Shown: positions 58,667-64,000 of the stretch, piece by piece | Numbering within the stretch: the first letter of the stretch is position 1 | Layout: each line of letters starts with the position of its first letter | NCBI RefSeq assembly: GCF_022259695.1 | Contig: NZ_CP092099.1 | Coordinates: 1,472,471-1,536,470, forward strand | Direction of reading: 5' to 3' | Length of the DNA: 64,000 nt | Source of the DNA: Flaviramulus sp. BrNp1-15 | GTDB taxonomy: Bacteria > Bacteroidota > Bacteroidia > Flavobacteriales > Flavobacteriaceae | Program-made: the position numbers and the translations under genes | Notes under the pieces: model-generated | Databases searched by the model: none | Told to the model about the DNA's origin: nothing | The model's input: only the letters and a program-made list of their open reading frames with translations

Positions 58667-60196
58667 TTATTGTACGATTCTTACTTCTAAATCATCTATA
58701 TATAAAACACCTCCAACATTTCCATCATAACTCATACTAATAGCAAATCTAGCGTTACCATCTGCACTATTTGTAGTATCTGCAGTAAAATCATAGGAAA
58801 CCTCTGTCCATGTATTATCCTGGAATGCTTGTTCTGGGTTACCCCATTCTGCCCAACCTGGATCACCTCCTTGATCAATAGCCACTTTTATATTCGTAAT
58901 ACCTTGGCCTTTAAACCAAACGCTTAAATGGTATGTTTCGCCATCTACTACAGTCATGCTTGAATTAGGTTGAATATCCCAAGGATTTGCACCTATTGCA
59001 TTAATTGTCATTTTCACACTTTTATCTCCATCGTGACTGTCTTCATCAGTTATTTCACCACTAGCATTAGCTCCATTTAAACCTCCCCAACCAGTTACAC
59101 CATCGGCTACTCCTAAATCAGAATCTTCAAAGCTACCATTTGTATTTATTGGTGGTGGTGGTGGTGTACCTGTTTGTATTAGTGTAATATTATCAACAAA
59201 ATATACGGCATCTGCTATAACACCTAAATCTAAAACAGCTCTTGTTTGTTCAGCATTGGCTACAAAGGTCCACTCAATTTGCTGCCACTCAGCCGTTATA
59301 TCATAATTACCACTGTAAAGTGCATCTGGGTTAGTAGAGAATCTAACATTTCCTCCAACACCAGGTGTTCCTGGTTGACCTTTTATCAACATAAAAACTT
59401 TGTATTCTGCACCAACTAGTGTAGTTGCAGGGTCACTTACAAATTGTGTTCTCCATGCATCTCCACCAACAGCAACGGCACGTAGCGATCTACCAGCATA
59501 GGCGTTACCATCAGCAGTGGTAGCAGTCAATCCATCACCTCCATTCCATTTTCCCCAATTGGTAAAATCATCTCCATCACCTAATTCTAGCTCACCATTT
59601 AAAAGTAAATTTTGACCAACATAAAAGCTTGAAGATGGGCTTGCTTCACCACCATTTGTAACAACTTTAACCTCAGTCGCTACACCTTCAGCAAGACCTG
59701 CAGGAACAGTTATTATTAATTCACTAGCTGTTGAGGAAACAACTGCTGCCTCAACCTCTCCAATGGTTACTGACTGAAGATTATCTAAAGATGTTCCTGT
59801 AATTGTAACTTGTTCTCCTTCTTGTGCTGCACTAGGTGATATTGTTAGAATAATAGGAAAAGGTCTTGCAATTACTGTGATATTTTTAGTAACTGTGTAG
59901 CCATTGGCCATTACTAAAGTAATTACTCCGCTACCAATAGTCGCAGATTCAGGTAATGTAAAAGTTATTGTATCTCCATCTAATTGAAAAGGAATTTGAT
60001 TTTTCTCAAGAAAAACAAATAAGACTTTATTAAAGTTACTCCCTTTGAAAGTTACATCGTCACCAGGATAAAAATTATCTGACTCAACGCTATCAATAAC
60101 CACAGGAGCAAAAGAATCGTCATCTTCACAACTTACCGCAAAAACAATTGCGATAATTGTGAAAAATTTACTGATAAATTTTAGATTTTTTAGCAT
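58667..60196 (-). CDS. Surface glycan-binding lipoprotein: two IPT/TIG plus two CBM4/9-like domains
   Basis: A 509-aa lipoprotein (signal peptide with lipobox FAVSC, Cys23). Two IPT/TIG Ig-like domains follow (about 33-108 and 112-195, the second with ISPSAAQEGEQVTITGTSLDNL). The first CBM4/9-like jelly roll (about 197-340) includes LLLNGELELGDGDDFTNWGKW. A PPPPP linker leads to a second CBM (about 350-507, NGSFEDSDLGVADGVTGWGG) containing a carbohydrate-type WDIQ motif. Organisation matches surface glycan-binding proteins of xylan loci, usually encoded just after susD; here the gene is on the opposite strand. It probably captures xylan for SusCD. Its promoter carries a LacI-type site. Confidence 0.85.
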   Translation of the reverse strand: MLKNLKFISKFFTIIAIVFAVSCEDDDSFAPVVIDSVESDNFYPGDDVTFKGSNFNKVLFVFLEKNQIPFQLDGDTITFTLPESATIGSGVITLVMANGYTVTKNITVIARPFPIILTISPSAAQEGEQVTITGTSLDNLQSVTIGEVEAAVVSSTASELIITVPAGLAEGVATEVKVVTNGGEASPSSSFYVGQNLLLNGELELGDGDDFTNWGKWNGGDGLTATTADGNAYAGRSLRAVAVGGDAWRTQFVSDPATTLVGAEYKVFMLIKGQPGTPGVGGNVRFSTNPDALYSGNYDITAEWQQIEWTFVANAEQTRAVLDLGVIADAVYFVDNITLIQTGTPPPPPINTNGSFEDSDLGVADGVTGWGGLNGANASGEITDEDSHDGDKSVKMTINAIGANPWDIQPNSSMTVVDGETYHLSVWFKGQGITNIKVAIDQGGDPGWAEWGNPEQAFQDNTWTEVSYDFTADTTNSADGNARFAISMSYDGNVGGVLYIDDLEVRIVQ

Positions 60197-60286
60197 AGCT
60201 TAAAATTTTAAAGTTAATTATAAAGTTTAGTTTAATTATATTGTTAATAGTTTGACATTTACACTTATAACAATCATTCAATATAA

Positions 60287-60294
60287 CAAATATA
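60287..60294 (-). promoter_or_regulatory. -7 element of the glycan-binding lipoprotein gene
   Basis: The minus strand reads TATATTTG, a full match to TAnnTTTG, about 90 bp before the start codon and 24.5 bp from the centre of the LacI-type palindrome. Confidence 0.5.
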
Positions 60295-60308
60295 CATAAT
60301 AGATAGTA

Positions 60309-60328
60309 TTACGCAACCGATTGTGTAA
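60309..60328 (-). promoter_or_regulatory. LacI-type operator upstream of the glycan-binding lipoprotein
   Basis: TTACGCAACCGATTGTGTAA, an imperfect palindrome with the same GCAACCG core as the susC site (48170-48181). It spans the place where a -33 element would lie, as at susC. Binding would therefore compete with or position RNA polymerase. Confidence 0.6.
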
Positions 60329-60635
60329 ATTTTTTTTTCTTAAGCTATTTTCTATTTATTATCCCTCAAAAACCATTTTGTTTACCATTAAAAATTTTTC
60401 CCACATAAAAGGTTAAAATTTATCCAAGAAGAGTTTTTTGATTTTACTAAAACCAAATATCTATGTGTTAAAGGACTAATTTTAAAGGAAAGACACTTTT
60501 TAGTCAATTCATGATATTGGTAAAGAATAACTTGCCTTTTTAAATCAAAACATTAGTTTATTTCTTATTTATATTGACTTAATCATAAAAGAAACAAAGA
60601 AGATTTACATTAGAATTCAAGCTAAAAGTAAAATG

Positions 60636-60995
60636 CTACCAAGGTTTTTCAATATCATTATTAGTGTAATAATAATTTCGCTCAATAAAATAGGTGTTAT
60701 TGTTTTTCTTTTTTAATATTTTGTTATTACCTGTTAACCTTTGAAAAAAAGATAAAGGTGTTAAAACGAAAAAGAAGATAAAGAACATGATGATATAATT
60801 CATTACCAAACCAAAATAATGAGAAAATGAAAACCAAAAGACACCTATAGCAATAGTTAGTTTTTTAGATATTAAACTTATAATAAGAACGCTTAATGCC
60901 AAATAAATTAACCAAACCGTATTAAATTTTATAAATACAATAAGGCAAACTAAAGCTAAAACAATTATGGTTTCTTGTCCTTTTTCTCGAGTCAT
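60636..60995 (-). CDS. SxtJ-family small membrane protein
   Basis: A 119-aa protein with about three hydrophobic segments (IIVLALVCLIVFIKF, VWLIYLALSVLIISLI, YIIMFFIFFFVLTPLSFF) and a polar C-terminal tail rich in Asn and Tyr. Position and topology match SxtJ, a membrane protein of unknown function encoded with O-carbamoyltransferases (named after the saxitoxin cluster). It starts 2 bp after the DUF5989 stop and is the last gene of the cassette. Carbamoylation-associated function is an inference from context. Confidence 0.75.
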   Translation of the reverse strand: MTREKGQETIIVLALVCLIVFIKFNTVWLIYLALSVLIISLISKKLTIAIGVFWFSFSHYFGLVMNYIIMFFIFFFVLTPLSFFQRLTGNNKILKKKNNNTYFIERNYYYTNNDIEKPW

Positions 60996-60997
60996 TT

Positions 60998-61147
60998 TTA
61001 AAATAATGAGTATATAAATGGAGCTAGGGCAGAACTACTTGTTAAAAAAATTAACAACCCAAAAATCACAAATATTATAATTAAGGGCACTAGCCACCAC
61101 TTTTTTCTTTCTCTTATAAAGAGAAAGAATTCTTTAACAAATTCCAT
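60998..61147 (-). CDS. DUF5989-like (SxtK-type) single-span membrane protein, 49 aa
   Basis: A short gene found by reading the minus strand from ATG at 61147 to TAA at 60998. The protein begins MEFVKEFFLFIRERKKWWLV, has a hydrophobic span (PLIIIFVIFGLLIFL) and ends SALAPFIYSLF. The amphipathic basic N terminus followed by KKWWLVP and one helix is what I recall for DUF5989 proteins beside carbamoyltransferases. It starts 1 bp after the carbamoyltransferase stop and ends 2 bp before the SxtJ-like gene, so it is almost certainly translated as part of this operon. Easily missed because of its length. Confidence 0.82.
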   Translation of the reverse strand: MEFVKEFFLFIRERKKWWLVPLIIIFVIFGLLIFLTSSSALAPFIYSLF

Positions 61148-61148
61148 A

Positions 61149-62948
61149 TTATTTAACAATTAAATAATTTTCTAAAACTAACACATCCATTCCAGATTTC
61201 ATAAAGCAAAGATAGGCATCCTCTGGAGTATTAACTATAGGTTCATCTTTTACATTAAAACTAGTATTTATAAGAACTCCAACGCCTGTATTTTTTTTAT
61301 AAGATTGAATTAAGTCCCACAGCAAAGGGTTAAAACTTTTTTTTACAACTTGAACTCTGGCAGAAAAATCTATATGAGTAATAGCTGGCAACTCAGATTT
61401 TGGAATTTTACGTTTTGCGTCCAAGCTTAACGTTTCAAAATTATCAGGCAATGGTTTTCTTAAAGTTTTTTTTACTTTACTTGTAAATAACATGTAATAA
61501 GAGTGTTTTCCTTTTTCAAAATAGTCATTATAATCTTCTTCACAAACCACAGGAGCAAAAGGTCTAAAACCTTCTCTAAATTTTATTTTCATATTCAAAT
61601 TATATTGCATTTCTGGATCTGTAGCATCTGCTAAAATACTTCTATTTCCCAGTGCTCGTGGTCCAAATTCGGTTTTTCCTTGAAACCATCCTATAACTTT
61701 TTTATTTGCTAAATATTTAGTTGTAGCTTTAATTAAATCATCTTGATTTTGATAAAACTTGTAATTGCATTTATGTTTTCGTAGAACTCTTTCAATGTCT
61801 AAATTAGAAAATTCAGATCCTAAATACACATCAAAAGGTTGTTTTAAACCTTCAAAAGGTAGTTTGTATTTTATATAAGCAGTTGCTAAAGCAGCTCCTA
61901 TAGCTCCACCAGAGTCACCAGCAGCAGGTTGTATATAAATATCATCAAAAATATTTTTATTAAACAAAACTGAATTTGCAACACAATTAAGAGCAACACC
62001 CCCAGCAAGACACAAATAATTTACTTTTGTTTCTTGTTTTACAAATTTAATTAGTTTAATAAGTATTTCTTCTAAAACCTTTTGCGCTGCAAGAGCCAAA
62101 TCAGCATGAATTTGTTCTAATTTGTCTTCTGGTTCTCGCTTTTTTAACCCAAAGAGAGCTTCCCATTTTTTTGGATTTACCATGCGTAATCCAACAGGGT
62201 ATTCAAAAAATTGCATATTCAGTTTAATAGAACCGTCAGGTTTTATATCAACAAGATTTTCTATTATAATTTTTTTGAAATGAGCAACTTTTTTAGAATC
62301 TGGATTGCTATATGGTGCTAATCCCATCATTTTGTATTCTCCAGAATTAACCTTAAAACCTAAATAATAAGTAAATGCTGAGTAAAACAAGCCTAGAGAA
62401 TCAGGGAAATGCAGCTCACCCAATACTTGAATACCTTTTTCTCCACAAGCTACACCATATGATGTTGTAGCCCATTCACCAACGCCATCAACTGTTAAAA
62501 ATGCAGATTTCTTAAAAGGGGATGTATAAAATGCACTAGCAACATGAGATAAATGATGTTCAGTAAAATTTATAGGTGTTTTAATTCTTTTTAAATCAGT
62601 TAGTTCTTTAATTTTTTTTCTAATAAATTGTTTAATAAAAAGTTTTTCTTTTAGCCATAGAGGCATAGCCATTGCGAAAGATTTAAATCCTCTAGGGGCA
62701 AAAGCATAATAAGTTTCCAAAAGTCTTTCAAACTTTAAAAAAGGCTTATCATAAAAAGCAATTTGATCTATATCCTCTATATTAAACCCTGATTCATCAA
62801 GACAGTATTTTATGGCTTTTTCTGGAAATGAAGCATCATTTTTTATTCTTGAAAATCGTTCTTCTTGAGCAGCATATAGCACCTTTCCATTTTCTATAAT
62901 AGCTGCTGCCGAATCATGGTAGTATGCAGAAATACCAAGGATTTTCAT
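61149..62948 (-). CDS. Carbamoyltransferase (NodU/CmcH/TobZ/SxtI family)
   Basis: A 599-aa enzyme that transfers carbamoyl from carbamoyl phosphate through carbamoyl-AMP to a hydroxyl group. The N-terminal Kae1-like ASKHA domain begins ILGISAYYHDSAAA, with QEERFSRIKND and the metal-binding histidines in TEHHLSHVASAFY (131-135), then LTVDGVGEWAT. Further motifs are YLCLAGGVALNCVAN and QPAAGDSGGAIGAAL. The C-terminal carbamoyltransferase domain has GWFQGKTEFGPRALGNRSILADATDP and INTSFNVKDEPIV. Full length, all motifs intact. First gene of a tightly packed cassette with DUF5989 and SxtJ. The acceptor is unknown: a surface glycan, lipid headgroup or small metabolite are all possible. Confidence 0.92.
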   Translation of the reverse strand: MKILGISAYYHDSAAAIIENGKVLYAAQEERFSRIKNDASFPEKAIKYCLDESGFNIEDIDQIAFYDKPFLKFERLLETYYAFAPRGFKSFAMAMPLWLKEKLFIKQFIRKKIKELTDLKRIKTPINFTEHHLSHVASAFYTSPFKKSAFLTVDGVGEWATTSYGVACGEKGIQVLGELHFPDSLGLFYSAFTYYLGFKVNSGEYKMMGLAPYSNPDSKKVAHFKKIIIENLVDIKPDGSIKLNMQFFEYPVGLRMVNPKKWEALFGLKKREPEDKLEQIHADLALAAQKVLEEILIKLIKFVKQETKVNYLCLAGGVALNCVANSVLFNKNIFDDIYIQPAAGDSGGAIGAALATAYIKYKLPFEGLKQPFDVYLGSEFSNLDIERVLRKHKCNYKFYQNQDDLIKATTKYLANKKVIGWFQGKTEFGPRALGNRSILADATDPEMQYNLNMKIKFREGFRPFAPVVCEEDYNDYFEKGKHSYYMLFTSKVKKTLRKPLPDNFETLSLDAKRKIPKSELPAITHIDFSARVQVVKKSFNPLLWDLIQSYKKNTGVGVLINTSFNVKDEPIVNTPEDAYLCFMKSGMDVLVLENYLIVK

Positions 62949-63093
62949 TTAAAAATATATTTATAAATTTTTATGTAAGATAATTAGAAATTATTGAAAT
63001 AATATTCGGAATTCAATAAATATACTTTGATATATGACAGTGACAATGGTTTAAAACTAAAGTGCACTTCATTCAATTTTTAATTTTTTAAAG

Positions 63094-63126
63094 AAAAAAA
63101 TCCACTATAGTCAAATAGTGGATTTT
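63094..63126 (-). terminator. Terminator after the GH10 xylanase
   Basis: A perfect 12-bp stem AAAATCCACTAT / ATAGTGGATTTT with a 6-nt loop and a seven-base T-run on the minus strand, 20 bp past the xylanase stop. Confidence 0.88.
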
Positions 63127-63145
63127 AAACATATTTAATATTATA

Positions 63146-64000
63146 TTAATTTACAGGATTACCTTTTAAACCTTCTATAAAACTGTCATATGCAGTTTTA
63201 GTATTGAAATTATTATCATATAATAAAGGCCAATCTCCACCATTATCATACAACCAACTATCACTGTCTCTAAAACCCCAAATAGTTATACCGTATTGTT
63301 GTGCACTAGGTACTATAGTCGTGTAGTAATATGATGCTCTTTGGAATTGATCTGCTTGTTCTTGAGCTCTTGCTGCAGTCAAGGTTGTTACATCATTACC
63401 GTAGTTTGCTTTAACGTCTAACTCTGAAGCATGAACTAATAAACCTGTATCTGCAATTTGTTCTATAGCTAGTGGTAAATCATCTGTTGGCCAGTTATGA
63501 TTTAAATGCATTTGCATTCCAATTCCATCAATAGGGATATTTCTCGTTTGAAAATCAGCTACCATAGCTAAAATATTATTCCTTTTATCAACATCACCAG
63601 CAACATTAAAATCATTATAAAATAATTTTACATCTGGATCTCCAGCTCTTGCAGCTAGGAAACATTTAGCAATAACATCATCAATTTTAGTCATTAAAAC
63701 ATTAGTTTGTGCATCTGTTTCAAAAGCTTCATTATATACATCCCAACTAGCAACTATTGAGTTACCATTACTATCTTTTTCTTCTGCAAAGTGAGCAACT
63801 GTAGCAGTGATATAATCCATTACTGCAGTTTCAAATTCTTCATCAGTTCCAGAAAATGAATTAAACCAACCAGGTTGTTGACTATGCCATGCTAAAACAT
63901 GCCCATGAACACGGAATCCATTAGCTTTTGCATAAGCTACTATATCATCACCATCAGACCAATCATAATCATCAGGATTAGGACCTAAAAACATATTATT
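63146..64000 (-). CDS. GH10 endo-beta-1,4-xylanase, 5'-truncated by window edge
   Basis: The C-terminal 284 codons of a glycoside hydrolase family 10 enzyme; the frame remains open through position 64000, so the signal peptide and first barrel strands lie outside. Motifs are VHGHVLAWHSQQPGWF (substrate-binding WHSQ), the acid/base glutamate in SWDVYNEAF, FYNDFN, GIGMQMHLN, the nucleophile glutamate in VHASELDVK, and TIWGFRDSDSWL. The protein ends soon after the barrel (GLKGNPVN) with no T9SS tail, so it is likely a lipoprotein or Sec-exported enzyme, depending on the unseen N terminus. It identifies the locus as xylan-directed, cleaving internal beta-1,4-xylosidic bonds. Confidence 0.95.
   Translation of the reverse strand, partial: NNMFLGPNPDDYDWSDGDDIVAYAKANGFRVHGHVLAWHSQQPGWFNSFSGTDEEFETAVMDYITATVAHFAEEKDSNGNSIVASWDVYNEAFETDAQTNVLMTKIDDVIAKCFLAARAGDPDVKLFYNDFNVAGDVDKRNNILAMVADFQTRNIPIDGIGMQMHLNHNWPTDDLPLAIEQIADTGLLVHASELDVKANYGNDVTTLTAARAQEQADQFQRASYYYTTIVPSAQQYGITIWGFRDSDSWLYDNGGDWPLLYDNNFNTKTAYDSFIEGLKGNPVN

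Larger units (their letters stand above)
60197..60635. other. Intergenic region between the glycan-binding gene and sxtJ-like gene
   Basis: A 439-bp AT-rich gap. The part nearest the lipoprotein gene contains its promoter and LacI-type site (60287-60328). The rest (about 60330-60635) has no ORF, hairpin or clear promoter that I can see; no terminator is visible for the carbamoyltransferase cassette. Confidence 0.6.

Noticed and set aside
60330-60635. Possible small gene or RNA in the gap before the SxtJ-like gene
   Set aside because: No open frame with a plausible start, no stable hairpin and no tRNA-like features could be seen.
61149-62948. A saxitoxin or antibiotic biosynthetic cluster
   Set aside because: Only the carbamoyltransferase and its two small partners are present; no polyketide synthase, amidinotransferase or tailoring genes are seen.

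Overview
The window is AT-rich DNA from a member of the Bacteroidota, almost certainly a marine-type Flavobacteriaceae. The evidence is a SusC/SusD pair, type IX secretion (T9SS) C-terminal sorting domains on very large secreted proteins, TonB-dependent receptors with carboxypeptidase-regulatory N-terminal domains, promoters of the Bacteroidetes TAnnTTTG type, and little sign of Shine-Dalgarno sites. No rRNA, tRNA, CRISPR array, integrase or transposase was seen.

Region 1 (1-24.7 kb) is a housekeeping block. On the minus strand, read from high to low coordinates, lie rdgB, a RelA/SpoT-type ppGpp enzyme, a Fur-family regulator, purA (ending in a hairpin terminator), an OstA/LptA-like protein, a class III aminotransferase, a TPR protein, two tandem DUF368 (PopT-type) membrane proteins and a truncated aroE. 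On the plus strand lie hpf, nadC, a YihY/BrkB membrane protein, priA, the rpsF-rpsR-rplI operon, an Oar-like TonB-dependent receptor, a small DUF6495-like gene and hisS. Minus-strand rlmH and an orphan LytTR response regulator are interleaved.

Region 2 (24.7-47.9 kb) holds three very large minus-strand genes for secreted surface proteins. Two are paralogous M14 zinc carboxypeptidases of 1804 and 3717 aa, flanking a 2004-aa multidomain protein (MAM-like, ASPM/SPD2/Hydin-like, LamG-like, T9SS tail). The two peptidases share their N-terminal halves but carry different stalks: six Ig-like repeats of 82 aa in one, and 32 almost identical 73-aa repeats in the other. The second array is a 7.0-kb tandem DNA array with an exact 219-bp period. 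The 3717-aa and 2004-aa genes share a pair of direct repeats upstream, spaced exactly 20 bp.

Region 3 (48.3-64 kb) is a polysaccharide utilisation locus, probably for xylan. It contains SusC, SusD, an SGNH/TPR protein, a VCBS/ASPIC lipoprotein, a surface glycan-binding lipoprotein (two IPT/TIG plus two CBM4/9-like domains) and a GH10 endoxylanase cut by the window end. The susC and glycan-binding-protein promoters share a LacI-type palindrome at nearly the same distance from the -7 element, which suggests one regulon. Between the glycan-binding protein and the xylanase sits a compact carbamoyltransferase / DUF5989 / SxtJ cassette. Its middle gene is only 49 codons long. This cassette and the expanded stalk of the 3717-aa peptidase are the least ordinary things in the window.
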